From contig CAVZIK010000006.1 of the NCBI GenBank assembly GCA_963775295.1, forward strand, positions 434,001 to 498,000: DNA of 64,000 nt, written 5' to 3'. This document shows positions 49,882-58,890 of this stretch, piece by piece. The stretch comes from JAMDEO01 sp963775295. Lineage in GTDB: Bacteria > Actinomycetota > Thermoleophilia > RBG-16-64-13. The translations under genes were made by a program, and so were the position numbers. A model generated the notes under the pieces. That model had not been told where the DNA came from. It saw nothing but the letters and a program-made list of their open reading frames with translations, and made no database searches. Each line of letters begins with the position of its first letter. Positions within the stretch are counted from its first letter, which is position 1.

Positions 49882-50805
49882 ATGTTCCGCTCGCTCCTCT
49901 CGCGACTCTCCCGGAGAAGATGGGCGCAGATCCTCGGGACCATCGGGCTGAACGCCTACCTGCCTGCGTTCTTCACAGGCACCATTGTCCAAGCGCGATC
50001 GAAGGGCATTTGCGTGCCTGTGCTGAACTGCTACTCCTGCCCCTCGGCGGTCGCCGCCTGCCCGATCGGATCCATCCAGCACTCGCTGGCATCCGCGCGG
50101 GTTCGGGTGTCACAGGGGCAGATCCAGGTGGGCCTGTATGCCCTGGGTTCGCTGGGAGTCGTGGGCGCGCTCGTCGGGCGCTTCCCTTGCGGATGGTTCT
50201 GCCCCTTCGGCCTTGTGCAAGAACTGCTCTACAAGATCCCCGGACCTAAGCTGCGAATACCTCATGTTCTCAGCTATGTACGCTATGCAGTTCTAGCGCT
50301 GACAGTGTTCATCTTGCCGTTTCTGGTCCTCGACGCCTTCGGCTACGGCGACACCTGGTTCTGCAAGTGGATATGCCCCGCGGGGACTCTGGAGGCCGGG
50401 CTGCCGCTGGCGGGAGTCAACGCAGGGGTCCGCTACCAAATCGGGTTGCTGTTCGCCTGGAAGGTGGCTTTGCTCTTGTTGTTTGTCGCCTGGATGATCG
50501 TCAGCATGCGCCCGTTCTGCCGCACCGTATGCCCACTGGGCGCCATCCTGGGGCTTTTCAACAAGGTGAGCTTCCTGCGCCTGAAAGTGGATGCGAGCAA
50601 GTGCACCGCCTGTGGCAGCTGCAGACAGGTATGTCCGGTGGACTTGGATGTCCCAAAACGGCCTAATAGTCCGGACTGCATCCGCTGCCTCAAGTGCGTG
50701 AAGATTTGCCCGGAGAGCTGCATACGCTACGAATTTCCGCCAACAGTGTCGCCCGCCCCGTATGAAGGTACAATCTGCCAGGACACTTCTGCGCGGAGCG
50801 ATTGA
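49882..50805 (+). CDS. NapH-like membrane polyferredoxin (4Fe-4S)
   Basis: 307 aa: about five membrane helices and several Cys motifs: CGWFCPFG (103-110), CKWICPAG (161-168), CRTVCPLG (213-220), two classic clusters CTACGSCRQVCP (241-252) and CIRCLKCVKICP (266-277), plus an extra pair near the start (CYSCP, residues 50-54, and Cys60). It belongs to the NapH/NosR/CcoG-like membrane electron carriers. It probably passes electrons between a membrane pool or the small CxxC peptide and a cytosolic partner. Stop overlaps the next ATG by one base. Confidence 0.93.
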   Translation: MFRSLLSRLSRRRWAQILGTIGLNAYLPAFFTGTIVQARSKGICVPVLNCYSCPSAVAACPIGSIQHSLASARVRVSQGQIQVGLYALGSLGVVGALVGRFPCGWFCPFGLVQELLYKIPGPKLRIPHVLSYVRYAVLALTVFILPFLVLDAFGYGDTWFCKWICPAGTLEAGLPLAGVNAGVRYQIGLLFAWKVALLLLFVAWMIVSMRPFCRTVCPLGAILGLFNKVSFLRLKVDASKCTACGSCRQVCPVDLDVPKRPNSPDCIRCLKCVKICPESCIRYEFPPTVSPAPYEGTICQDTSARSD

Positions 50806-52010
50806 TGATCTATTTGGACAACGCCGCCACTTCGTGTCCTAAGCCTCCAGAAGTGGTGACGGCGGTTTCGCAGGCTCTCAGCGACGTATGCGCCAACCCA
50901 AGCCGCGGTGCGTACGAGCTGTCGCTCCTTGCCTCACGCAGCCTGATGCAGACCCGTCGTGCTGTTGCCGGGCTCTTCAACATCCGGGACGAGTCACGGG
51001 TAGTCTTCACACTCAACGCCACCTATGCCCTCAACATCGCTCTAAAAGGATTGCTCGGGTCGCGGGCACACGTAGTGACGTCCTCTATCGAGCACAATGC
51101 CCTTGCTCGTCCCCTGGCCACTCTTGAGCGGCAGGGGGTCGAGGTCACGCGCGTCCCTTGTAGCTCAGACGGCACGACGGATCCCGATGATGTCCTTGCG
51201 GCCGTCAGGGCCGATACCGCCCTGGTCGCCATGACGCATGCTTCAAATGTCCTGGGAACCGTCTTGCCCATTGCGCAAGTTGGTCCGCGCCTTCGGGAGA
51301 GAGGTGTGCCCTTATTGGTCGATTCGGCCCAGACCGCGGGCAGTTTCCCCATAGATGTTGAAGCCATGGGTATCGCTCTGCTGGCTATCTCCGGGCACAA
51401 AGGCCTCCTGGGGCCCCAGGGGGTGGGCGCGCTCTACGTCTCCCCGAAACTGCAAATCGGCACCCTCATCGAGGGCGGAACCGGCAGCCGGTCAGAATCT
51501 CTGGAGCAGCCCCGCATGTTTCCCGAGCGCTTCGAACCTGGCACTCCAAACAGTCCGGGCATCGCCGGACTGGGAGCAGGCATCAGGGTAGTCGAGGAAC
51601 GGGGTGTCGTCGCCATTGGAGCATATGAGGATCGGCTCGCAGGACGGCTGAGAGGGGCCCTCGCGAACGTCCCTGGAATTCGTCTCTATGGACCTGCGGC
51701 GAAGTCTCGTGCCTCAGGCTCGGCTCCCGACACGGCCCCCATAGTCTCAGTTGCCTTTGAGGGTCTCAGTTCCGGCCAGGCCGCACGCGTCCTCGACAGA
51801 GAGTTCGGCATCGCGGTCCGCGCGGGTCTTCATTGCGCCCCTGAGGCCCATCGCGTGGCGGGAACCTTGGACACCGGGTTGGTGCGTCTCAGCATCGGGT
51901 ATGCCACAACCGAGGCAGAGATCGACTTGGCCGCCGGGGCCCTTGAAGCGATCGCAGGCAAGCCCAGCAATCACTGGCTTACAGAATGGGAGAAGCAACA
52001 TGCCCGATAG
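50805..52010 (+). CDS. Class V aminotransferase, cysteine desulfurase/selenocysteine lyase-like (EF2568-type)
   Basis: 401-aa PLP enzyme with a short N-terminus (MIYLDNAATSCPKPP), PLP lysine Lys199 in SGHKGLLGPQG and a reactive Cys344 in GLHCAPEAHR. This is the shape of the EF2568-type subfamily (model TIGR01977), which differs from NifS/IscS and has been linked by genome context in anaerobes to selenium-dependent molybdenum hydroxylases. It could release S or Se from Cys/Sec. It is tightly coupled to the polyferredoxin gene (1-base overlap) and overlaps the MoxR gene by 11 bases. A separate NifS lies at 57.1 kb, so a housekeeping Fe-S role is less likely. Confidence 0.9.
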   Translation: MIYLDNAATSCPKPPEVVTAVSQALSDVCANPSRGAYELSLLASRSLMQTRRAVAGLFNIRDESRVVFTLNATYALNIALKGLLGSRAHVVTSSIEHNALARPLATLERQGVEVTRVPCSSDGTTDPDDVLAAVRADTALVAMTHASNVLGTVLPIAQVGPRLRERGVPLLVDSAQTAGSFPIDVEAMGIALLAISGHKGLLGPQGVGALYVSPKLQIGTLIEGGTGSRSESLEQPRMFPERFEPGTPNSPGIAGLGAGIRVVEERGVVAIGAYEDRLAGRLRGALANVPGIRLYGPAAKSRASGSAPDTAPIVSVAFEGLSSGQAARVLDREFGIAVRAGLHCAPEAHRVAGTLDTGLVRLSIGYATTEAEIDLAAGALEAIAGKPSNHWLTEWEKQHAR

Positions 52011-53022
52011 GATCTTCGGCTCCTCGGAACCCGGCACCGTGACGGCCTCGGGTCCTGCCGTCCTCCAGGACGAGGAGATGCAGGAGGTCGCCCGTCGAGC
52101 TGCACGCATTGCTTCCGGGATCGCCTCGGTCATCCTTGGCAAGGAGGAGGTCATCCGCGCATGCGTGGTGGCATTGCTCGCTGGTGGTCATGTCATCGTC
52201 GAAGACTTCCCGGGCGTCGGCAAGACCCTTCTCGCCAAATCTCTGGCCCGATCCATAGACTGCCGCTTCGCCCGCATCCAGTTCACGCCCGACCTTCTCC
52301 CCAGTGACGTCACGGGGGTCAGCGTCTTCAATCAGAAGAGCGGGGAGTTCGAATTCCGTCCCGGCCCAATCTTCGCGAATATCGTCCTCGCCGACGAAAT
52401 CAACCGCGCGTCGCCGAAAACGCAATCCAGCCTACTGGAGTGCATGGAAGAGCGCCAAGCGACCATCGATAACGTCACTCATCTTATAGACGCTCCTTTC
52501 ATGGTGATCGCGACACAGAACCCCATTGAATACGAAGGCACATATCCTTTGCCCGAGGCCCAACTCGACCGCTTCATGATGCGTCTTAGCCTCGGATACC
52601 CGTCCGTCGAGGCGGAAGAGGCGATCATCCACGAGCAGACCTCTCACGACCCGTTGGGCGAGCTGAAACCGGTGCTCGATCACCTCGAGGTACTTGCCAT
52701 GAACCAGGCGGTGACTCGGGTGCGGGTCGCACCGGCCTTGCGCACGTATGTCGTGGAGATCCTGGCCGCAACCCGAGCGCATCGCGAGGTGTATCTCGGC
52801 GCCAGCCCGCGGGCAGGCATCTCACTCGTGCGGGCCGCCAAGGCTTTGGCGCTGCTCCGTGGGCGGGACTTCGTCGTTCCCAAGGACATCAAAGACCTGG
52901 CAGTCCGGGTCCTCGCTCACCGCATCATGCTTTCGCCCGACGCAAAGGTGCACGGAATCGGGGCGGAAACACTCGTGACCAGGTTGCTCGAAACGGTTCC
53001 GGTGCCACAGAGCGGGGGCTAG
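52000..53022 (+). CDS. MoxR-family AAA+ ATPase
   Basis: 340 aa. Walker A in FPGVGKTLLAKS, the MoxR segment FTPDLLPSDVTGVSVFN, Walker B LADEINRASPKTQSSLLECMEE in part, sensor TQNPIEYEG, and a C-terminal lid with SPRAGISLVRAAKALALL in part. MoxR ATPases act as chaperones for the maturation or assembly of partner proteins, here probably the DUF58 protein. ATG at 52000 has GGGAG 7 bases upstream; the longer frame from 51751 lies inside the upstream gene. Confidence 0.95.
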   Translation: MPDRIFGSSEPGTVTASGPAVLQDEEMQEVARRAARIASGIASVILGKEEVIRACVVALLAGGHVIVEDFPGVGKTLLAKSLARSIDCRFARIQFTPDLLPSDVTGVSVFNQKSGEFEFRPGPIFANIVLADEINRASPKTQSSLLECMEERQATIDNVTHLIDAPFMVIATQNPIEYEGTYPLPEAQLDRFMMRLSLGYPSVEAEEAIIHEQTSHDPLGELKPVLDHLEVLAMNQAVTRVRVAPALRTYVVEILAATRAHREVYLGASPRAGISLVRAAKALALLRGRDFVVPKDIKDLAVRVLAHRIMLSPDAKVHGIGAETLVTRLLETVPVPQSGG

Positions 53023-53025
53023 GGC

Positions 53026-54402
53026 ATGCCTCGCCCCACGAGTCGGGGCTACGCACTGCTAGCTCTGGCGGCTGGCACTTACGCCGCAGCCCGAGTCGTC
53101 GGAACATGGGAGTTGTATCTGTTCGCCTTCTCATTCTTAGCCGCAGTGGTCATCTCTTGGCTGCTGGTGATCGCGACGGGACGAAGGATCTGGGTGAAGA
53201 GAACCCTCGCTCCGGAGCGGCCCGTGGCCGGAGACGAACCCGAGATAACCCTCTCTATCAAAAATCGCAGTTTGCTTCCAGGACCGCAGTTGACGCTCCG
53301 TAACCGCGTGACGACACTGGCGCAGGAGGACTTGGAGACAGAGGTGGGGAGTCTTGGACCGCGGGGTGAAGAGACCCTGAGGGATCGTCTTGGCAAGGTC
53401 AATCGGGGAGTACACGTGCTGCCGGCGATCCAGTCCATTGCGGAGGACCCTTTGGGTGTTGCCCGGGCCCCCCACAAGGTCAGTGATCCCTTGACCGTCA
53501 CGGTCCACCCCCGCATCGTGGTCCTCGACTCCTGTGCGATCTACCCTGATATTGGGCTCCGTCACGACTGGAGTGGTCAACACGGGCTACTCACTCCGGG
53601 AGCCTCCGAGTTTCGCGGGATACGACCCCACCAGCCCGGGGAGCCACTGAGCCATATAGATTGGAAGAGCACTGCCAGGACCGGGATCTTGATGCTGCGA
53701 GAGATGGAGGAGCCGGCCGGAAGCGAGGTCACCCTTCTTCTGGACGGCACTTCTGAAGAGGTCAGCGGAGAAGCCCCGAACAGCAACTTCGAGTTGGCGG
53801 TGCGCGCCGCGGGCAGTGTCGCCGACTTCGCCCTGAGGGCCGGAAGAAACGTCAACCTTCTTTGCCATGAGCGGGTTTGGCGGCAGACGCGCCTCGCGGC
53901 CGGGGGGGCGGGGCGGCACGCCCTCCTGGACGCTCTGGCGGAAGCCAAGCCCAACGCGTCTACTCCGTTCGTGAACGCCCTGCGCCACCTTCACGCAAAT
54001 GGAAGCTATCTGCTGCGCGCTCAGAACGTGACGTTAGTCAGCATATCTCTCAGCCATCAACTCGTGCGCGCCCTTATCAATCTCCGTGAAGACGGGGCGC
54101 GACTTTCGGTACTCTACGTGCCCAGCCGTTCGTTCGAGAGATCCGCGAGCGGACCCTCCACCTTGTTGCCCTTTTTGCCTCCCCGTGACAGCGCTGCGGC
54201 CCAAATCCAGGACGGGATGTTGCCAGCGGCCGCGCTCGACGCGTTTGAGTCGGGCACTGTTCTCACCGCCGAGGCGCGCAGTCTTCTCATGTCCCTGGCC
54301 TCTGCGGGAATCCCCAGTCTTACCATCGATCAGGGCGACGACCTGATTCGCACTCTATCCCTGTGGCAAACAACCCGGCGACGCGGAGCTACCGCAAATT
54401 AG
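53026..54402 (+). CDS. DUF58 protein (MoxR-associated, vWA-like)
   Basis: 458 aa: two membrane helices near the start (about 7-45), a beta domain, then the DUF58 signature EFRGIRPHQPGEPLSHIDWKS (in part) and a vWA-like fold with LLLDGTSEE for a metal site. It starts 3 bases after the MoxR gene. MoxR-DUF58-transglutaminase is a common operon whose exact job, probably envelope or peptidoglycan protein processing, is not settled. Confidence 0.92.
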   Translation: MPRPTSRGYALLALAAGTYAAARVVGTWELYLFAFSFLAAVVISWLLVIATGRRIWVKRTLAPERPVAGDEPEITLSIKNRSLLPGPQLTLRNRVTTLAQEDLETEVGSLGPRGEETLRDRLGKVNRGVHVLPAIQSIAEDPLGVARAPHKVSDPLTVTVHPRIVVLDSCAIYPDIGLRHDWSGQHGLLTPGASEFRGIRPHQPGEPLSHIDWKSTARTGILMLREMEEPAGSEVTLLLDGTSEEVSGEAPNSNFELAVRAAGSVADFALRAGRNVNLLCHERVWRQTRLAAGGAGRHALLDALAEAKPNASTPFVNALRHLHANGSYLLRAQNVTLVSISLSHQLVRALINLREDGARLSVLYVPSRSFERSASGPSTLLPFLPPRDSAAAQIQDGMLPAAALDAFESGTVLTAEARSLLMSLASAGIPSLTIDQGDDLIRTLSLWQTTRRRGATAN

Positions 54403-54411
54403 GATCATTCT

Positions 54412-56679
54412 GTGAAGACCGCCCCGAAAATCGCGTACTTCTTGTGCTTCACCGGGCTGGCCGCAGCGGCGGCCTTAACGCTCAACGGGGTGGTTCATCC
54501 CTCCCTCTCTGGACTTCTGCTGCGTGCGGTGCTGGGCGCAGCCATCGCCGGTGCGCCCGGGCTTGTCTACCGCAAGGTTTGGCCCGTGAGTGTGGTCTTG
54601 CTTCCTCTCCTGGCGTATCTGCTGCTCCGAACTACTGTCCCACTGCCGGTGTCGGTGGAGGGAATCGGCGGCCAGTACCACTTCTACATGCAAGCATTGC
54701 ATGCCGGCGTCAACACGTACGTGTCCGAGTTCTTTCCGCTCAATCTGAGCGATCAGCCTGAACTGCGCCTATTGTTGGCCTTCTCTGTGTTCTGGCTCGT
54801 CGGAATAGCCTCGTTCGTCGGCTTGGGTTTGCGCAAGGCGGTCCCTGCAATCGTGCTGATTCTCGTACTAACCGGCTTCGGCTTCACAGTGGACACAACC
54901 GCGCGGGCCCTCTGGCCGGCCCTCCTGTTCCTCGTTCTCGCGGGATGTATGCTGGTGCTGTCTCGCGGGCTCAAACGACAGAACTGGCGCCTGCGCGACG
55001 CACTTTTGGGAGGGGTCGTCGGGATCGTGGGGGCTTTTCTCGCCTTGGCACTTCTGGTGGCGGCGCCCTCGGCGGTCGCCGAGCCGTGGCAGGACTGGCG
55101 CGCGTGGGACCCCTTCCATCAGGGAGCCTCCGTGTACAGCTTCAACTGGCAACTGGATTACCCCACACTGCTCAACCCCGGGCAGAATCTGGCCATCATG
55201 TCGGTGCAATCCACCTCACCCTCCTACTGGAAGGCCAGCACGCTAGACACCTTTACCACCACAGCCTGGATCAACTCGCAGGCCTTTTCGCAGCGACTGG
55301 ACGTGACCGGAGCCGCCGGCAACTACACGTATAACCTACCGGCGGTCGAGCCGACCCCTGGGGGAAAGACCGTCAAAGAGACATTCGAAGTCCGCTCAGT
55401 CTTTACCAACTACCTATTCGTGGGCGGGGACCCTCGCAGTGTCACGCTGGACTCAAACATCGCACTGCGTACCAACGACATGCGCTCGTTGCATGTGAAC
55501 AAGCCGTTGGGGCCCGTGCTCGAATATACGGTGACGGCCGTGATCCCGAACCTGAAGCCGGCCGACGTGATGGGCAAGGGCGGCAACTACCCCGACAGCG
55601 TTTCCCGCTATCTAGATCTGCCCTTCCCGAAGGTCTCAGAGATCCAGGGACCCGACAAGAACGTTGCGTGGCAGACGATCGTGCAGACTTCCGGAGCGGA
55701 CTGGGGCGAGTGGGCCGACCTCTATGCTCTGAACGCAAAGATCATCGGAAACGCCGTCGACCCGTACGACAAGACGCTGCGGATTGAGAAGTATCTGCGG
55801 AAGTTCTTTGAATACTCCTTGACGCCTCCTCCCAGTTCGTACTCTTCGCCATTCGCCGCCTTCCTTTTCGACACACGCACGGGCTACTGTCAGCATTTCG
55901 CCGGTTCGATGGCCATGCTTCTTAGGTACAACGGCATTCCCGCCAGGATCGCGGTGGGATTCACCACCGGCGAGCTTCAACGAGGCACATACACGGTTAC
56001 CAGCAACAATGCCCATGCGTGGGTGGAGGTCTACTTTCCCACGGTTGGCTGGGTGGCATTCGACCCGACGCCCGGCAGGAACATCCCTACTGCGAGCCCA
56101 TCGTCCAGCAGCCCGGGCTTCATCAATCCGTTTGCCGAGAGCGATACGACCGGGACCAGCACCGCGACGACTCAGGTGGCCCCCAGCCGCCTTCCCGAGG
56201 AGACCCCCACCGATACCGGCTCCACTGAGACGGGGGGCTCGACCTGGACAAAAGTCTCTTGGTTGCCTTGGGTGCTCGGGGTCCTAGTACTCGCGGCCGC
56301 GTGGCCGGTCTCACGGTCGCTGTGGCGCAGAAGGGGACTGCGTCGGGGGAGCGCGGCGCAGCGCTTGCAGGCCTCTCTGAGCCTTCTCAGAATCGAGTTG
56401 GCCGATTACGGAGTGCCGGTTACTCCCGCGCACACCACCGAGGAGACTCTGCAAATCGTCCGAAGTGAACTGGGCGTGGTGCCGCAGCCGGATTTCGCCA
56501 ATCGGACCGACGCGATTCTGTTCGGAAACAGATACGCAACTCGGGGAGACTTGGACGAGGCCGAAGCTCTTCGGCGAATGTTGGAGCATCGATTGCGCAA
56601 ACGTCATGGGTGGGTAAGAACGTGCCTCACGTGGTACGGTGTGCCGCGACGTATCCCGGCGGAAGAATCCACCGCGTGA
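54412..56679 (+). CDS. Transglutaminase-like membrane protein (TgpA type)
   Basis: 755 aa: about six membrane helices in the first 220 residues, an extracytoplasmic region with the transglutaminase core TGYCQHFAGSMAMLLRYNG (catalytic Cys about 493), NNAHAWVEVYF (His) and VAFDPTPG (Asp), then a Ser/Thr-rich linker, another helix (about 622-642) and a C-terminal DUF4129-like cytosolic helix region. Third gene of the MoxR-DUF58-TgpA operon. GTG start with AGGA 8 bases upstream. Confidence 0.93.
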   Translation: MKTAPKIAYFLCFTGLAAAAALTLNGVVHPSLSGLLLRAVLGAAIAGAPGLVYRKVWPVSVVLLPLLAYLLLRTTVPLPVSVEGIGGQYHFYMQALHAGVNTYVSEFFPLNLSDQPELRLLLAFSVFWLVGIASFVGLGLRKAVPAIVLILVLTGFGFTVDTTARALWPALLFLVLAGCMLVLSRGLKRQNWRLRDALLGGVVGIVGAFLALALLVAAPSAVAEPWQDWRAWDPFHQGASVYSFNWQLDYPTLLNPGQNLAIMSVQSTSPSYWKASTLDTFTTTAWINSQAFSQRLDVTGAAGNYTYNLPAVEPTPGGKTVKETFEVRSVFTNYLFVGGDPRSVTLDSNIALRTNDMRSLHVNKPLGPVLEYTVTAVIPNLKPADVMGKGGNYPDSVSRYLDLPFPKVSEIQGPDKNVAWQTIVQTSGADWGEWADLYALNAKIIGNAVDPYDKTLRIEKYLRKFFEYSLTPPPSSYSSPFAAFLFDTRTGYCQHFAGSMAMLLRYNGIPARIAVGFTTGELQRGTYTVTSNNAHAWVEVYFPTVGWVAFDPTPGRNIPTASPSSSSPGFINPFAESDTTGTSTATTQVAPSRLPEETPTDTGSTETGGSTWTKVSWLPWVLGVLVLAAAWPVSRSLWRRRGLRRGSAAQRLQASLSLLRIELADYGVPVTPAHTTEETLQIVRSELGVVPQPDFANRTDAILFGNRYATRGDLDEAEALRRMLEHRLRKRHGWVRTCLTWYGVPRRIPAEESTA

Positions 56680-56844
56680 CCCGGATCGGAGGACTTGCGA
56701 CCATCGGCGTCAGACTGTCCTTCGACTGCTTGTCGGTCGCCATCCTCGAGGACCTGTTTCGCTCACATTTCCCAACCTAGGGCTGGCTGCGCGCCCCGGC
56801 TGATATACAATGACCCCGTGACAATCACCAAGGACATAACAACC

Positions 56845-57072
56845 ATGAAGCAAATGCCCGTGTTCAATGTGGCGCGCTGTAAGCGATGCGGTATCTGCAA
56901 TCATTTCTGTTCGGCCCAGGCCATAGACCTGCGCGACGACGGCATGCCGTACCTGGCCAAGCCGAAAGCCTGCACCTCCTGCGGACTCTGTCGCGATATG
57001 TGTCCCGACTGGGCCGTCCACCTGCGCGGTACGAACGTGGGCGAGACGGAGGACGTCGAACAAACCGCATAA
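56845..57072 (+). CDS. Small 2[4Fe-4S] ferredoxin
   Basis: 75 aa: MKQMPVFNVARC start, two cluster motifs CKRCGICNHFC (residues 12-22) and CTSCGLCRDMCPDW (about 44-57). The spacing and the CPDW end look like the delta subunit of 2-oxoacid:ferredoxin oxidoreductases, but no such enzyme is adjacent. It lies 10 bases before nifS, so it may supply electrons for cluster assembly. ATG at 56845 has AAGGA 10 bases upstream; an in-frame GTG at 56818 is the alternative. Confidence 0.9.
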   Translation: MKQMPVFNVARCKRCGICNHFCSAQAIDLRDDGMPYLAKPKACTSCGLCRDMCPDWAVHLRGTNVGETEDVEQTA

Positions 57073-57082
57073 AGAAGGTTCC

Positions 57083-58270
57083 ATGGGAGATGTGATCTAT
57101 CTTGACCATGCGTCGACCACTCCCGCGGACCCGGAAGTGGTTTCGACCATGCTGCCGTGGTATTCGGAGAGCTTCGGCAACCCGTCCACGGTGTACAGTC
57201 TAGGCGTGACTTCGGCACACGCCGTTCAGCAGGCTCGCGACTCCATCGCCCGTTCGATCGGGGCCGAGTCGGATGAGATCTACTTCACGAGCGGCGGTAC
57301 CGAATCCGACAACTGGGCAGTACTGGGCGCGACGGAGGCCCAAAGCAAGAAGGGACGCCATCTTGTCACGTCCAGCATCGAGCACCACGCGGTGCTGGAG
57401 ACGATGGAGTATCTCGAGAAACGCGGGTACGAGATCACCAAGGTTAGGGTTGACGGCGGCGGAATGGTCGATCCTGACGACGTGCGCCGGGCACTCAGGC
57501 CCGACACCGTCCTGGTCTCGATAATGCACGCCAACAACGAGGTGGGAACCATTCAGCCGATTGCCGAGATCGGCAAGATTACGCGTGAAGCCGGAGTTCT
57601 CTTCCACACGGATGCGGTCCAAAGCGCCGGAAAGATCCCGCTCGATGTGAACGAGTTGGGTGTGGACATGCTCTCTATGAGCGGGCACAAATTCTACGGC
57701 CCCAAAGGCGTGGGCCTGATGTATGTGCGTAAGAAGACCCACATCTCGCCTCTCCTGCATGGTGGGGGACAGGAAAGGGGACGTAGGGCGGGCACACACA
57801 ACGTTCCCGGTATTGTTGGAATAGCCAAGGCCCTCGAACTGGCTTCTGGTCGCATGGCTGAGGATGCGGCCCGCGAAGCTGGGCTGCGCGATCGGTTGTG
57901 GGCCGGCCTGCAAGCCAACATCGAAGCGATCTACCTCAATGGCGACGCCACTCATCGCCTGGCGGGCAACCTCAACGTCCGCCTCGACGGCATCGAGGGC
58001 GAATCGATGATCCTCATGCTGGATATGGAAGGCATCTGTGTTTCGTCCGGCTCGGCGTGTACCACCGGGTCGCTTGAGCCCAGCCACGTCCTCCTCGCTC
58101 TAGGTATCGCCCAGGAGAACGCCCACGGTTCCCTTCGAGTGACCTTGGGCCGCAGCACCACCTCCGAGGACATCGACCATTTCATCGCGGTGTTTCCTCC
58201 CATCGTGGCCCGGCTAAGGGAGATGTCGCCCATCTGGTGTGCTAACTGCGCCTGCAAGCAAAGGAACTAG
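57083..58270 (+). CDS. nifS: Cysteine desulfurase NifS/IscS
   Basis: 395-aa PLP enzyme: IYLDHASTTPADPEVV start, HHAVLE, PLP Lys203 in SGHKFYGPKGVG, persulfide Cys326 in SSGSACTTGS. It supplies sulfur to NifU just downstream. The C-terminus ends WCANCACKQRN, an added CxxCxC motif that could bind a metal or pass persulfide. Distinct from the class V enzyme at 50.8 kb. Confidence 0.96.
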   Translation: MGDVIYLDHASTTPADPEVVSTMLPWYSESFGNPSTVYSLGVTSAHAVQQARDSIARSIGAESDEIYFTSGGTESDNWAVLGATEAQSKKGRHLVTSSIEHHAVLETMEYLEKRGYEITKVRVDGGGMVDPDDVRRALRPDTVLVSIMHANNEVGTIQPIAEIGKITREAGVLFHTDAVQSAGKIPLDVNELGVDMLSMSGHKFYGPKGVGLMYVRKKTHISPLLHGGGQERGRRAGTHNVPGIVGIAKALELASGRMAEDAAREAGLRDRLWAGLQANIEAIYLNGDATHRLAGNLNVRLDGIEGESMILMLDMEGICVSSGSACTTGSLEPSHVLLALGIAQENAHGSLRVTLGRSTTSEDIDHFIAVFPPIVARLREMSPIWCANCACKQRN

Positions 58271-58272
58271 CC

Positions 58273-58653
58273 ATGTACTCAGAACTGGTAATGGAGCATT
58301 TCCGCAACCCCCGGAACATGGGGAACATCGAGGACGCTGACGGCGTAGGCGAAGTCGGCAATCCCCAGTGCGGTGACATGATGCGCATCACTATCAAGGT
58401 CAAGGACGAGATCCTGGAGGACATCAAGTTCCAGACCCTTGGCTGCGGTGCCGCCGTCGCCACCTCGAGCATGGTCACCGAGATGGCCAAGGGCAAGAAG
58501 TTGGACGAAGCTATGGCCATCTCTAACAAGGCGGTCGCTGAAGCCTTGGGCGGCCTACCCCCTGCGAAGATGCACTGCTCCAACCTCGCGGCCGACGGTC
58601 TCCAAGCCGCGATTGAAGACTACCGAGCCCGCCAGGCGACGAAGGGGAGCTGA
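58273..58653 (+). CDS. nifU: NifU/IscU-type Fe-S scaffold
   Basis: 126 aa, N-terminal NifU/IscU domain only, with the cluster Cys33 in NPQCGD (and Asp35), Cys58 in TLGCGAA and Cys102 in KMHCSN. It builds clusters with NifS, whose stop lies 2 bases upstream. It ends at TGA 58651-58653; the frame stays open beyond that codon (see the next feature). Confidence 0.95.
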   Translation: MYSELVMEHFRNPRNMGNIEDADGVGEVGNPQCGDMMRITIKVKDEILEDIKFQTLGCGAAVATSSMVTEMAKGKKLDEAMAISNKAVAEALGGLPPAKMHCSNLAADGLQAAIEDYRARQATKGS

Positions 58654-58866
58654 CTCGAGGAGGCGACCGGCTACCCGCTGATCCTGTACACCGCATTCGA
58701 ATTGAACGGTAAGGTCCAGCTTCTTGCGGAGGCGTCCCACGCCTACTACGAATTCGCCGTGCCGCTGGACGACCGGCTCACCGATGAAGAATGGACATCC
58801 CAGCTGGACGGCGGCAAGGCTCCGACCCGCACGGCCTGGACCGATGAGTGGATCGTGGGTAAGTAG
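58654..58866 (+). pseudogene. DUF3160-like C-terminal fragment, in frame behind the nifU stop
   Basis: 70 codons open in the nifU frame, straight after its TGA and ending at TAG 58864-58866. The product ends AYYEFAVPLDDRLTDEEW then TAWTDEWIVGK, resembling the C-terminus of DUF3160 proteins. It has no ATG and no ribosome-binding site at its head, and the N-terminal several hundred residues of a DUF3160 protein are absent. Most likely a truncated remnant. Reading through TGA as selenocysteine is possible in principle, as Sec decoding exists, but no clear SECIS hairpin was seen. Confidence 0.6.
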
Positions 58867-58890
58867 GAGGCCCGGAGTGCGCCGCGGCGT

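Noticed and set aside
58651..58653. nifU TGA as a selenocysteine codon
   Set aside because: NifU is complete at this point, and the following 40 bases show no convincing SECIS hairpin with an exposed G in the loop. The remnant explanation is simpler, though the finding is kept for checking.
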